From positions 372,001 through 436,000 of the forward strand of contig JAOAPE010000003.1 in assembly GCA_025462725.1 (NCBI GenBank): a DNA stretch of 64,000 bases, in the 5' to 3' direction. Below the pieces are notes generated by a model. The model did no database searches. It saw only the letters and a list, made by a program, of their open reading frames with translations, and was not told the origin of the DNA. Origin of the DNA: Terriglobales bacterium (lineage in GTDB: Bacteria > Acidobacteriota > Terriglobia > Terriglobales > Acidobacteriaceae). This document shows positions 32,124 through 40,998 of this stretch, piece by piece. Every line of letters starts with the position of its first letter. Position 1 is the stretch's first letter. The position numbers and the translations under genes were made by a program.

Positions 32124-34145
32124 TTGACGAGCGAGCAGCAGACAAAGCAAACGGCTGAGATGCGTCCAGAAAAGGCGCAAAATCCGCGCGCGATCGCAAT
32201 TCCCTTGTTTCTCGCGGCGTTGATCATCAGCGTGCCCTCCATCTTCCTGTATGCAATTCACTCAGTCCATTTTTCGATGGTCCTGAGAAATGACTTAATG
32301 GAAGGGCTTGTAGGCGCCTGCTCAACAATACTTTCCTGCCTTACATGCGCTTGGCTTTATTCCGAAACACAAAAGAACCCGCATCCGGGGATCATGTCCC
32401 TTTCCATCGGTTTTGCATTCTCCGCGATCTGCATCATGGTCGGATCGCTGGTCAAGACCGAGGAGATGCAGTTCCGATGGGCACTAGTAAACAGCTTGTG
32501 GGTGACAACATTCGCTGCTGTGACGGTGGGAATCATAGCCTGGACAAGGCTAAGGCGCGCATGGCGAACAATCTTGCAGCGCAGCAAGGCTGGCTTTTGG
32601 GCAATCGGATGTATTGCATTCTGCGGAGTTAGCGCCGCGGTATTAGCGCGCTCAGAGTCTTTTGCTGCGGATCCTGACCTACGATTCTGGGTGATCAGAT
32701 CCACCATTGCATTCTTGCTGCTCGGCTCAGGTTTTGTTGTTCGCTTGTATCTGCAAAAGCGCACTTCCATTGTTCTGTGTTTTGGGCTCGGGCTGTACCT
32801 CTTTGGGCTACGCACGATCTCGCAAATGTGGAGCATGCCCTTTCAACTTGAGTGGTGGTGCGGAAACCTACTTGAATTCGGCAGCTTGTTTCTAGTGGCA
32901 TACAGCATCGTAGAGGCGAGACGCTTACAGGACAGGCTGAAGCTGGTGGAAACACTGGCGTTCAGGACCCATGAATTGGAACGCTCGAACGCTGACTTAC
33001 AAAGTTCTGAAGACCAACTTCGCCAAGCTCAGAAAATGGAGGCCATTGGAAGATTGGCCGGCGGCATCGCACATGATTTCAACAATATCCTGACGATCAT
33101 TCATGGATTTTCCGATTTGATCCTGCACGAATTGGCAGAAGATGATCCGCGACGCAAGCATGCTGAGAGAATCTCAAATGCTGCCCGACAAGCCAGTTCG
33201 CTGACGTATCAGCTGCTGGCATTCAGTCGAAAGCAGTTGCTGACGCCGGTCACGCTTTCAGTCAACATGATCATTGTGGAATTGGGCCGCATGCTTCCGC
33301 GATTGCTTGGAGAAGATATCGAACTGACCATCATTAACCGCCCGGAAACTGGATGTGTCCGTGCTGACCGGGGACAGTTGGAGCAATTGATAATGAATCT
33401 CGCGGTGAATGCCCGGGATGCAATGCCAAAAGGCGGACAACTCACCATTGAGACTTCGAATGTAGTTCTGGATGATTCTTACGGAAAACAGCACCTGGCT
33501 GTGCTGCCGGGAACGTACGTCATGATCTCGGTCTCGGACACTGGTCTTGGGATTGATGCAGCGACACAGTTGCGAATCTTCGAGCCTTTTTTCACCACCA
33601 AAAAAGAAGGCGAAGGGACGGGGCTGGGACTGTCCACCGTTTATGGCATCGTAAAACAGAGTGGCGGAACGATCTGGGTTTACAGCGAACTTGGAAAAGG
33701 AACAACCTTCAAAGTATATCTGCCGCGCGCAGGAGATAGTCCGAGGCCCGAAGTGCCGGAACCGACCAAGAACCTATCCGGCAAGGAGACAGTCTTGCTG
33801 GTTGAGGACTCAGAGGATGTACGCAATCTGGCACGGATATCACTGACTGGGCAAGGATATGTGGTTCTGGAAGCGAAGAATGCTTTTGAGGCGATGCAAG
33901 TCTATCAATCCGCAAGAGAGCCTATCGATCTGCTGCTTACGGATATGGTGATGCCAGGCATCAGCGGGAGGGAGTTGGTGGACGAATTGCATAATTCCCG
34001 TCCGGAATTGAGGGTAGTCATGATGTCCGGCTACTCTGAAAAGGCCTTCGCCGATAGTATGCCGCTGCCAGAAATGACATCATTTCTACAAAAGCCTTTC
34101 ACCCGGGACTCACTCCTGGCCAAAGTTCGAGAGGCGCTCGCCTAG
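32124..34145 (+). CDS. Membrane hybrid histidine kinase with C-terminal receiver
   Basis: A 673-residue protein with about seven N-terminal membrane helices (residues 25-260) and no clear periplasmic sensor, followed by a coiled-coil linker (RLQDRLKLVETLAFRTHELE). HisKA has phospho-His317 in GGIAHDFNN; HATPase_c carries NLAVNARDAMP, DTGLGI, FFTTK and GTGLGL. A receiver domain has D607 in LLTDMVMP. Kinases of this layout often act on a separate regulator or a Hpt protein; none is nearby. The start is uncertain: TTG at 32124 is the longest form, and an ATG at 32160 is also possible; neither has a strong Shine-Dalgarno. Confidence 0.9.
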   Translation: MTSEQQTKQTAEMRPEKAQNPRAIAIPLFLAALIISVPSIFLYAIHSVHFSMVLRNDLMEGLVGACSTILSCLTCAWLYSETQKNPHPGIMSLSIGFAFSAICIMVGSLVKTEEMQFRWALVNSLWVTTFAAVTVGIIAWTRLRRAWRTILQRSKAGFWAIGCIAFCGVSAAVLARSESFAADPDLRFWVIRSTIAFLLLGSGFVVRLYLQKRTSIVLCFGLGLYLFGLRTISQMWSMPFQLEWWCGNLLEFGSLFLVAYSIVEARRLQDRLKLVETLAFRTHELERSNADLQSSEDQLRQAQKMEAIGRLAGGIAHDFNNILTIIHGFSDLILHELAEDDPRRKHAERISNAARQASSLTYQLLAFSRKQLLTPVTLSVNMIIVELGRMLPRLLGEDIELTIINRPETGCVRADRGQLEQLIMNLAVNARDAMPKGGQLTIETSNVVLDDSYGKQHLAVLPGTYVMISVSDTGLGIDAATQLRIFEPFFTTKKEGEGTGLGLSTVYGIVKQSGGTIWVYSELGKGTTFKVYLPRAGDSPRPEVPEPTKNLSGKETVLLVEDSEDVRNLARISLTGQGYVVLEAKNAFEAMQVYQSAREPIDLLLTDMVMPGISGRELVDELHNSRPELRVVMMSGYSEKAFADSMPLPEMTSFLQKPFTRDSLLAKVREALA

Positions 34146-34534
34146 CAGTAACAAAGGAACGAGTAGTATCCGGAATGCCTGACAGGAAGACTCATGTAAA
34201 TTCTTCTTGGATTTGGCAGCAAAAATGAAAGTGAAACTTCATCGGCATAGGCGTATCTATCTGTGATACATAGACTCATTTGTTCCAGATGCCAACCTGG
34301 TACTTACAATAATTCTGAAAGCAGTCGAAAGTTTTCTTGCTTTTTTAGCAAAAACGCCTTAGAATCAGTAGTTTTTACGGGCAGGTAAATCGAAGTAGAG
34401 GCCTTTCGAAGCGGTCTCAAGACGTCTGCGAAAGTAATTCGTTCAAGTTACCTGTTGTCGGGCTGAATCTTTGGGCAATTGCTGTGAATCTAAAAAAGTA
34501 ACTTATTTATTTAATAAGGCAGGATGAACTAAAT
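34146..34534. other. 389-base AT-rich leader region upstream of the 75-aa gene
   Basis: No ORF is supported. The region is notably richer in A/T than its neighbours, especially 34330-34375 and 34490-34530. It contains a nested set of inverted repeats at 34382-34454. AAGGCAGGATG occurs about 10-20 bases before the ATG at 34535. It may hold the promoter and a structured 5' leader or a small RNA. Confidence 0.5.
34382..34454 (+). ncRNA. Candidate structured leader or small RNA
   Basis: An outer pairing CAGGTAA (34382-34388) with TTACCTG (34448-34454) encloses an inner pairing CTTTCG (34403-34408) with CGAAAG (34429-34434). The loops are 14, 20 and 13 bases. Both pairings are perfect and properly nested. 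I do not recognise a known riboswitch or sRNA. By eye alone this may be chance, so confidence is low. Confidence 0.3.
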
Positions 34535-34762
34535 ATGGCAAAGCGGCGTGGAAATCCTAACTGGGGCAAGCCGGAGCCGATTGGCCCGGTAGTGCCGACC
34601 GTGACATCTTTCGAACAGGCCGTCAAAGAATACAAGCTGGCGCCTGATCAATACATCCGTTCCACACGACTGCGTGAGTGGGCGCGACGCAATAAGAACT
34701 CGAAGTACATTCCCGAGCCGCTATTGGAAGCTTGGGGATTCGAGATCGAGTCGACGCTGTAG
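34535..34762 (+). CDS. Small basic protein of unknown function, 75 residues
   Basis: The sequence opens MAKRRGNPNWGKPEP and continues with a compact helical part (TSFEQAVKEYKLAPDQYIRS, LREWARRNKNSKYIPEPLLEAWGFEIE). It is rich in Trp, Pro, Arg and Lys and has no signal peptide or membrane helix, so it is probably cytosolic and may bind nucleic acid. It has its own leader upstream and a perfect UUCG-loop terminator downstream, which marks it as an independent gene and supports it being real. I do not recognise a characterised family. Confidence 0.75.
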   Translation: MAKRRGNPNWGKPEPIGPVVPTVTSFEQAVKEYKLAPDQYIRSTRLREWARRNKNSKYIPEPLLEAWGFEIESTL

Positions 34763-34780
34763 GAAAAATCCGTTCTGACA

Positions 34781-34808
34781 AGAAGCCACCTTCGGGTGGC
34801 TTTTTTGT
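34781..34808 (+). terminator. Intrinsic terminator with UUCG tetraloop
   Basis: AAGCCACC-TTCG-GGTGGCTT followed by TTTTGTTG, located 20 bases after the stop of the 75-aa gene. Confidence 0.92.
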
Positions 34809-34915
34809 TGCACCCAACGATCCTCGATGACGGGCAGCTTGACTGTTTTCAAAGCAAACGTATGATGGCTGCAAGCAAATCTAAATTTAAAAGCGCTACT
34901 GGAGATAGGTCACTG

Positions 34916-35788
34916 ATGAAAGATGTCTTGAAATTTTGCAAGGGCGAATTTCCAGTTCGCGCACTCATCGCAATCGTATTCGTTTTTAATTGCTGTGCAG
35001 TCGCGCAAGACGCGCCAGCGGCTGCGGGCGCAGCGGCTGTCCAAACGCAGACTGCAACGCCGTCAACGGCGGCACCGAATGCGCCTAAGACCCTTGCCAA
35101 GCGAGATGAATGCGAGGAACCGGAGCCGGCCTTCAAGGGACTCGAGTACAACGGACCATTCAAGAAGCTTGCAGCTCATGTCGTGGGAAAGCCGGAGATA
35201 AGGACGGTGCAGCATCCGCGCTTTGAATCCGGCAAACGAATCTGCTCCCTGCCGGTAATGAAGAAGTTTCAACTATTTGCAAAGGACACTTTCGAACCGG
35301 TGACGTTCGTTGTCGCTGGATTCAACGCAGGGCTGGCACAAGCACAAAATGATGATCCGAAATTCGGGCAAGGCGCGGAGGGTTACGGCAGGCGTTTTGG
35401 GGCAGCGTTTGCGGACCAAGTGTCAGGCCAATTTTTTGGGACTTTCCTGTATCCCACAATACTGCACGAGGATCCCCGATATTATCGGCGGGGTGAAGGT
35501 TCGAACCGTAAGCGTCTCTTTCATGCCTTCAGTCACGCGTTCGTGACTCACAGCGATTCCGGCAAACACACCTTCAACTTCTCAGAATGGATGGGGGCGG
35601 CGAGCACTACAGCCTTGGGGAACCTTTATCATTCTGGAAACCGACGCGGATTTCAACCGGCAGCGAGAAGCACGGCCTACGCAGTCACCTATGACATCGG
35701 GTTCGACATACTGCGAGAATTCTGGCCGGAGTTGACTCAGCATTTGAAACTGCCGTTTGTCGTACATACGAATACTCCGAAGAAGTAG
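34916..35788 (+). CDS. Exported protein of unknown function
   Basis: A 290-residue protein. The frame opens with a GTG at 34796 inside the terminator, which cannot be the start; the ATG at 34916 has GGAGATAGG upstream and a signal peptide follows (LIAIVFVFNCCAVAQ). An Ala/Thr-rich linker leads to a domain of about 200 residues with conserved-looking features: FAKDTFEPVTFVVAGFNAG, FGQGAEGYGRRFGAAFADQ, YPTILHEDPRYYRRG, FSEWMGAASTTALGNLYH. This type is frequent in Acidobacteriota as a hypothetical protein. The GYGRR, HEDPRYY and HSGN stretches may form a membrane-associated or enzymatic core, but I cannot assign a function. Confidence 0.75.
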   Translation: MKDVLKFCKGEFPVRALIAIVFVFNCCAVAQDAPAAAGAAAVQTQTATPSTAAPNAPKTLAKRDECEEPEPAFKGLEYNGPFKKLAAHVVGKPEIRTVQHPRFESGKRICSLPVMKKFQLFAKDTFEPVTFVVAGFNAGLAQAQNDDPKFGQGAEGYGRRFGAAFADQVSGQFFGTFLYPTILHEDPRYYRRGEGSNRKRLFHAFSHAFVTHSDSGKHTFNFSEWMGAASTTALGNLYHSGNRRGFQPAARSTAYAVTYDIGFDILREFWPELTQHLKLPFVVHTNTPKK

Positions 35789-35821
35789 TCCGAAATCTCA
35801 CTTTCTGCCTGCGGCATCTGA

Positions 35822-36445
35822 ATGCAAGTGTCACTCTCAAGCCATGAGATCGTAGCGATGGTAATCGCGGCGAGTTTTGCTGCGGGGATAAACGTCTATG
35901 CCACGCTGGCAACATTGGGGCTTCTGGGGCGTTATGGAATCCTGCCTATCCCGCAGAATCTTCAAATCGTCGAAAACTGGTGGGTAATAGGCGCGGCAAT
36001 CGCGCTGTTTGTGATCGAGTTCTTCGCGGACAAGATTCCTGGCTTCGATCTGATCTGGAATGCACTGCAGACCTTTGTCCGGGTGCCTATTGCTGCCCTG
36101 CTCGGATATCAGGCGACTGCGCAACTCTCGCCGCAAGCGCAGTTGCTGAGCACTTTGGTTGCAGGCGGAGTTGCTCTTGCAGCGCACAGCGGGAAAATCG
36201 CCGTGCGCGCGGCGGTGACACCATCGCCGGAACCGTTGTCAAACATAGGGCTGAGCTTTGCCGAGGATGCGCTGGCAATCGGCCTGACATGGTTTGCAAC
36301 GACGCATCCGTATTGGGCGGCAGGCGCGGCTGCGGTGTTGCTGCTCATGATCGTGCTGGTATTGCGGTTTGTGGTGAGGGCTTTGCGAAAGTTGTTCAGC
36401 GGTGCCCGGCATCGGTTGGAAGAATTGGGAGAAGCTGCTTCCTGA
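35822..36445 (+). CDS. DUF4126-family membrane protein
   Basis: A 207-residue protein with about five hydrophobic segments. The start (IVAMVIAASFAAGINVYATLATLGLLGR), FFADKIPGFDLIWNALQTFVRVPIAALLGY and VAGGVALAAHSGKIAVRAAVTPSPEPLSN match DUF4126, whose role is unknown. The C-terminus is basic and cytosolic (RALRKLFSGARHRLEELG). It starts 33 bases after the exported protein and could be co-transcribed with it. The next gene, encoding a DUF47 protein, is 96 bases downstream and has its own Shine-Dalgarno. Confidence 0.85.
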   Translation: MQVSLSSHEIVAMVIAASFAAGINVYATLATLGLLGRYGILPIPQNLQIVENWWVIGAAIALFVIEFFADKIPGFDLIWNALQTFVRVPIAALLGYQATAQLSPQAQLLSTLVAGGVALAAHSGKIAVRAAVTPSPEPLSNIGLSFAEDALAIGLTWFATTHPYWAAGAAAVLLLMIVLVLRFVVRALRKLFSGARHRLEELGEAAS

Positions 36446-36541
36446 CGGATTGACCCTTGCGATGGCTGCATGCGATAGTAGCTTCGCCCTAGTACAATCG
36501 CGTCATCATACTCAATCAAAAGTAAAACAGGAGAACCACGC

Positions 36542-37156
36542 ATGGTTCGCTTAGTGCCGAGAGACACCAAGTTCTTCGACATGTTCGCAGAGATGGCCAC
36601 CAACATCACGGAAGGCGCGCATTTGTTGAAAGCCATCCTCGATGATTTTCAGAATGTTGAAGTACGCGTGCAACAGTTGAAAGACCTTGAACACCGGGGC
36701 GATGAGATGACGCACGCCATCCTGGTGAAGCTCAATTCAACTTTTATCACTCCTTTCGACCGGGAAGATATTCACGCTCTGGCTTCGGCGATGGATGACG
36801 TCCTCGACTTTGTGTACGCGGCAGGAGAGCGGTTGGTGATGTACAAGATCCCGGCTGCGCCGGCAGCAGCTTCGGAATTGGCATCCGTGATCATCCGACA
36901 GGCTGAACAGCTTGCGAAGGCGGTGTCTATGCTGGAGAAGCATGACAACGTGCTGGAAATCTGCGTGGAGATCAACCGACTGGAGAATGAAGCTGACCGG
37001 ATCGGACGCGCAGCACTGGCAGCATTGTTCGAACGCGAGAAAGACCCCATTGCTTTGATCAAGATCAAGGAATTGATCGAGGTCCTTGAGACTGCTACTG
37101 ACAAGGCAGAAGATGCGGCGAATGTGCTTGAATCTGTTGTGTTGAAGAGCGCCTAA
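36542..37156 (+). CDS. DUF47/PhoU-like protein, partner of the PiT transporter
   Basis: A 204-residue all-helical protein matching DUF47 (PhoU-related): FFDMFAEMATNITEGAHLL, LEHRGDEMTHAILVKLNSTFITPFDREDIH and AADRIG-type metal-binding repeats (EADRIGRAALAALF). Such proteins sit next to low-affinity PiT transporters and are thought to control them. The PiT gene follows 47 bases later. CAGGAGAA lies 7 bases before the ATG. TACAAT at 36493-36498 could be part of a promoter, but no -35 is apparent. Confidence 0.92.
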   Translation: MVRLVPRDTKFFDMFAEMATNITEGAHLLKAILDDFQNVEVRVQQLKDLEHRGDEMTHAILVKLNSTFITPFDREDIHALASAMDDVLDFVYAAGERLVMYKIPAAPAAASELASVIIRQAEQLAKAVSMLEKHDNVLEICVEINRLENEADRIGRAALAALFEREKDPIALIKIKELIEVLETATDKAEDAANVLESVVLKSA

Positions 37157-37203
37157 TACCGGCTACCCACACCCCATAAAGAGAAGAGAGAACAAGAAGC
37201 CCT

Positions 37204-38226
37204 GTGGAAACCGCAACGCTCCTAGTGGTCATTACGATAGTCGTCGCATTGATCTTCGACTTCATCAATGGCTTCCATGATGCAGCAAACAGTATTGCCA
37301 CTGTAGTCTCAACGCGCGTGTTGACTCCGCGTGTGGCCGTGATCTGGGCGGCAATCTTCAATTTCCTAGCCATCTTCATGGGAACGAAGGTTGCAAAGAC
37401 GATCGGCAGCGGAATCCTTGATCTCAATCACGTTACAAAATTTGTGATCCTGAGCGGGCTCATCGGGGCGATCGTCTGGAACCTGCTGACATGGTGGTGG
37501 GGACTGCCGACATCTTCGTCGCATGCCTTGATTGGCGGCCTGGCGGGAGCGGCGATCACGCGAGCGGGATTCAAAGTGATCATCTGGTCAGGATGGACGA
37601 AGACACTGGCCTTTATCGTGATTGCTCCGATGATGGGACTCGTGCTGGGACTGGCGATGATGGTGGCTGTCTCATGGATTTTTAAGGACAGCGCACCGCG
37701 GCAAGTGGATGGATGGTTCAGGAAATTGCAGCTGATGTCAGCGGCAGCCTACAGTCTGGGGCACGGCGGGAATGACGCTCAGAAGACCATGGGAATCATC
37801 GCAGGCGCACTCTACGCGGGACATTTCATTAACGAGACCGAACTCAAGGGGGATTGGGGCATTTATCACTGGCCCATCATCCTTTCAGCCCTGACGGCTA
37901 TATCGCTAGGAACGTATTTTGGAGGATGGCGAATCGTGCACACGATGGGAGCCAAGATCACAAAGCTGAGGCCCGTGGGCGGATTCTGCGCTGAAACCGC
38001 TGGCGCGTTCACATTGTTCTTGGCCACGCACTTTGGGATTCCTGTTAGTACGACTCACACGATCACAGGGGCGATCATCGGGGTGGGGGCGACGCATCGG
38101 ATGTCTGCGGTGCGATGGGGCGTGGCCGGGCGAATCGTATGGGCTTGGGTACTGACGATCCCTGCTTCGGCGCTAGTGGCATCAATCTGTTTTTGGATCG
38201 TCAGCCGATTCGTTCCGGGCGCGTGA
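37204..38226 (+). CDS. PiT-family inorganic phosphate transporter
   Basis: A 340-residue membrane protein with the two inverted PiT repeats: DFINGFHDAANSIATVVSTRVLTP near the start and HGGNDAQKTMGIIAGAL in the second half, plus the conserved GLPTSSSHALIGG and GIPVSTTHTITGAIIG. It moves phosphate (as metal phosphate) with a proton or sodium. The start is a GTG at 37204; the sequence upstream is purine-rich (AAGAGAAGAGAG) but not a clean Shine-Dalgarno. It pairs with the DUF47 gene upstream. It ends four bases from the convergent DUF486 gene. Confidence 0.95.
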   Translation: METATLLVVITIVVALIFDFINGFHDAANSIATVVSTRVLTPRVAVIWAAIFNFLAIFMGTKVAKTIGSGILDLNHVTKFVILSGLIGAIVWNLLTWWWGLPTSSSHALIGGLAGAAITRAGFKVIIWSGWTKTLAFIVIAPMMGLVLGLAMMVAVSWIFKDSAPRQVDGWFRKLQLMSAAAYSLGHGGNDAQKTMGIIAGALYAGHFINETELKGDWGIYHWPIILSALTAISLGTYFGGWRIVHTMGAKITKLRPVGGFCAETAGAFTLFLATHFGIPVSTTHTITGAIIGVGATHRMSAVRWGVAGRIVWAWVLTIPASALVASICFWIVSRFVPGA

Positions 38227-38230
38227 CATC

Positions 38231-38557
38231 TCACTTTTTGAAAATCACAAATACAGCGCCGACTATCATGGCGAATCCTACCGCGTAGTTCCAACGAAAT
38301 CCTTCCTTCAAATAGAAAACCGAAAACACTGAAAAGACCAACAGCGTGACGACTTCCTGAATGGTTTTGAGCTGCACGCCGGTAAACTCGCCGTATCCGT
38401 AGCGATTGGCGGGGACGGCGAGGCAGTATTCGAAGAATGCGATTCCCCAACTGCCTAGAATGACTTGCCAGAGCGGGAGTTCGCGGTGCTTGAGGTGTCC
38501 ATACCACGCGAAAGTCATGAAAATGTTGGAAAAGAGAAGCAGGATGATAGTTCGCAT
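38231..38557 (-). CDS. DMT-superfamily small membrane protein (DUF486)
   Basis: A 108-residue protein of four hydrophobic segments. The start (IILLLFSNIFMTFAWYGHLK) and the middle (AFFEYCLAVPANRYGYGEF, QLKTIQEVVTLLVFSVFSV) are diagnostic for DUF486, a one-domain family in the drug/metabolite transporter clan. Function unknown; relatives of this size work as dimers. It points toward the PiT gene and away from rimO. Confidence 0.92.
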   Translation of the reverse strand: MRTIILLLFSNIFMTFAWYGHLKHRELPLWQVILGSWGIAFFEYCLAVPANRYGYGEFTGVQLKTIQEVVTLLVFSVFSVFYLKEGFRWNYAVGFAMIVGAVFVIFKK

Positions 38558-38625
38558 TTAGTTCCCTTCTGAGCCGCAGGCTAAGGCCGTCCGCGTCAGC
38601 ATAGGATGATAAAATAAGGGCTTAC

Positions 38626-40200
38626 ATGCCAGTAGAAGAAACAACCGTATTAGAGCTGGATCCAGCGATTTCCCACGCAAAATCAGAGACTCTAGAAACC
38701 GCGAGGCCCACAAAGGTGGGATTCGTCAGCTTGGGCTGCCCCAAGAACCTGGTGGACAGCGAAGTCATGATGGGGCTGCTGGCGAACTCAGGCGCGCAAC
38801 TCACCCAATCTGCCGAGGACGCGGACGTCATCGTGGTGAATACTTGTTCATTCATCGACAGCGCTAAGCAGGAATCGGTCAATACCATCCTGGAGATGGC
38901 ACAGCACAAGATTGCGGCCGGCGGGAAGGCGCGGAAGTTGGTGGTTGCGGGATGCTTAGTGGAACGGTATCGCGACGAGATACAGAAGGACATTCCCGAA
39001 GTGGATGCGGTGGTTGGCACGGGAGAGTTGGAAGCAATCTTGGCAGCAAGCGGCATCACTGCCAGCGCACCGGTCGCGCAACCTGCTGATTCTCCGTTTG
39101 TGATTCTTGGCTCTTCAGCGTTGAACAAAGCGACTTCGGGAATGCTTCCGGCAATTACCTCGCGCTCGGAAGGCGATGCACGCGAGGCAGGTGGGCGGTT
39201 CTCACGCAATGAGTGGGACGGGGCGATTGCAGACTTACCGAACTACTTGATGTCAGAACATACGCCGCGCGTGCTGGCGACGGGCAAGTACTCGGCGTAT
39301 CTGAAGATCGCTGAGGGATGTGACCATCCTTGCAGCTTTTGCATTATTCCGCAGTTGCGTGGGAAGTTCCGGTCGCGGAGATTTGAATCCGTTGTGGCTG
39401 AAGCGGAGAACCTTGCAAAGAGTGGTGTGCGGGAGATTGTCCTTATTGGGCAGGACACAACGTGTTACGGCGAGGACTTAGGCCTGAAGGATGGCCTTGC
39501 GCTTTTGCTGGAGCGATTGGCGCAAATCGAGGAGCTGCGTTGGGTGCGGTTTTTATATGCGTATCCGAATAAGATCACGGGCAAGCTATTGGAGACGATC
39601 GCTTCGCATCCGAAGATCTGCTCCTACATTGACGTGCCGCTGCAGCATGCGTCGGCCTCTGTGCTGAAGCGGATGAAGCGCGGAGCGAGTGGCGACATTT
39701 TCCTGAAATCTATTGCGAAGATGAGAGAGACAATTCCGAACCTGACGCTAAGGACGTCTTTCATTGTGGGATTCCCCGGCGAAACGGAAGAAGATTTCGA
39801 GGCGCTTTGCGCGTTCGTGAAGGAAGCGAAGTTCGATTGGCTCGGCGTCTTTGGATATTCCGACGAAGAAGGATCGCAGTCACGGCATCTGGAAGACGGA
39901 ATCAAAGTAGCTCCGCGAGAAATTGAGCGTCGGCGGAAGCAGCTGATGAAAATCCAGCAAGGCATCAGCAAGAAACGGCGTGCGCAATTTGTAGGACGCG
40001 AGTTCGATCTCGTTGTGACTGGGCGATCGGAAGAGACAGACCTGCTTTGGGAAGGGCGCACGGAGATGCACGCGCCTGAGATCGATGGCAAGGTGTACGT
40101 CAACGACCTTGGCGACCTGGAAGAGTTGAAGGCGGGGCAGTTTGTCCGCTGTGAAATCACTGAAGCGCACGACTACGATTTGGTCGCGCGCATCATCTAA
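38626..40200 (+). CDS. rimO: Ribosomal protein S12 methylthiotransferase RimO
   Basis: A 524-residue radical-SAM enzyme that adds a methylthio group to an Asp of ribosomal protein S12. The N-terminal UPF0004 domain has the three cluster cysteines (SLGCPKNLVDSE, NTCSF, AGCL). The radical-SAM cluster motif is C232, C236, C239 (GCDHPCSFC), and a C-terminal TRAM domain ends the protein. SLGCPKN distinguishes it from MiaB. It is longer than the usual 430-450 residues because of a 20-residue N-terminal extension and an insertion of about 60 residues (150-210) between the two cluster domains. First gene of a long operon; TAAAAT at 38610-38615 may be its -10 box. Confidence 0.95.
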   Translation: MPVEETTVLELDPAISHAKSETLETARPTKVGFVSLGCPKNLVDSEVMMGLLANSGAQLTQSAEDADVIVVNTCSFIDSAKQESVNTILEMAQHKIAAGGKARKLVVAGCLVERYRDEIQKDIPEVDAVVGTGELEAILAASGITASAPVAQPADSPFVILGSSALNKATSGMLPAITSRSEGDAREAGGRFSRNEWDGAIADLPNYLMSEHTPRVLATGKYSAYLKIAEGCDHPCSFCIIPQLRGKFRSRRFESVVAEAENLAKSGVREIVLIGQDTTCYGEDLGLKDGLALLLERLAQIEELRWVRFLYAYPNKITGKLLETIASHPKICSYIDVPLQHASASVLKRMKRGASGDIFLKSIAKMRETIPNLTLRTSFIVGFPGETEEDFEALCAFVKEAKFDWLGVFGYSDEEGSQSRHLEDGIKVAPREIERRRKQLMKIQQGISKKRRAQFVGREFDLVVTGRSEETDLLWEGRTEMHAPEIDGKVYVNDLGDLEELKAGQFVRCEITEAHDYDLVARII

Positions 40201-40213
40201 TCTGCTAAAGACC

Positions 40214-40477
40214 ATGGCAAAGCGCATAAAAACTTTGCGGTGCCCGACATGCCGGACAATCGTGCAGGCTAAGGACGAGTACTACCCTTTTTGTACCGAT
40301 CGCTGCCGAATGATCGACTTGGGAAAATGGGCGAGCGGAGCTTACAAGATCTCAAGTCCCATACTGGACCCTGAGGTACTGGAAGGAATCTCCGACGGGC
40401 AGGTCAGGCAAACTGAGCAAAGCGATTCGCTGGCGGACGAGAACTGGGATGAGATGAAAAGAAAGCGTTCGTCCTGA
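40214..40477 (+). CDS. yacG: DNA gyrase inhibitor / zinc-binding protein YacG
   Basis: An 87-residue protein with four zinc cysteines in the order CPTC and FCTDRC, followed by MIDLGKWASGAY, exactly as in YacG. YacG binds gyrase B and blocks DNA binding. The usual length is about 65; here a charged 20-residue tail is added. Start ATG at 40214, 13 bases after rimO; an upstream start at 40142 would overlap rimO. The stop overlaps the pgpA start (TGATG). Confidence 0.88.
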   Translation: MAKRIKTLRCPTCRTIVQAKDEYYPFCTDRCRMIDLGKWASGAYKISSPILDPEVLEGISDGQVRQTEQSDSLADENWDEMKRKRSS

Positions 40478-40998
40478 TGCAATCGGCGACGGCGGGAACG
40501 ACCGAGGTCGTGCACACGAAGAAAACGCCCTGGGCGTGGACTGTGGGCACCTTCTTCGGTATGGGCTTGGTGGGCAAAGGCGGCGGCACGGTCGCTTCAG
40601 TCGCAACGATAGGCTTGTGGCTGGTTGTTGCCAAGCTTCCTCTCTCATTCACAAGCCTTACGGTCGCCACAGTTGCTGCTGCGGTTGCTGCTACTCTCAT
40701 CGGCATCCCTGCGGGAACAATCGTTGCCAAAGAGCTGGGCAAGAAAGATCCCTCACAAGTAGTAATTGATGAAGTGGCGGGGCAACTGATCGCCATGATC
40801 GCAATCCCGCTCAATTGGAAATACATTCTGGCTAGTCTTATACTTTTCAGAGCTTTCGATATTGTGAAGCCTCCGCCGGTGCGTCAGCTTGAGCGATTGC
40901 CTGCAGGCACAGGCATCATGATGGACGATGTTGCGGCGGGGCTGTACGCTTTGGGCATCGTTCAGCTCTTGTACCACTTCCAAGTGTTCGGATTATGA
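40477..40998 (+). CDS. pgpA: Phosphatidylglycerophosphatase A
   Basis: A 173-residue inner-membrane enzyme that makes phosphatidylglycerol from its phosphate. Family motifs are GLVGKGGGTVAS near the start, the acidic VIDEVAGQLIAM, and FDIVKPPPVRQLERLPAGTGIMMDDVAAG, which holds the catalytic residues. About four hydrophobic segments. The ATG overlaps the yacG stop, and its TGA overlaps the next ATG, so three genes are chained. With plsY and gpsA, the operon carries three steps of phospholipid synthesis. Confidence 0.93.
   Translation: MQSATAGTTEVVHTKKTPWAWTVGTFFGMGLVGKGGGTVASVATIGLWLVVAKLPLSFTSLTVATVAAAVAATLIGIPAGTIVAKELGKKDPSQVVIDEVAGQLIAMIAIPLNWKYILASLILFRAFDIVKPPPVRQLERLPAGTGIMMDDVAAGLYALGIVQLLYHFQVFGL

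Noticed and set aside
34796-34915. GTG start for the exported protein inside the terminator hairpin
   Set aside because: The GTG is part of the terminator stem of the previous gene, and the signal peptide and Shine-Dalgarno point to 34916.
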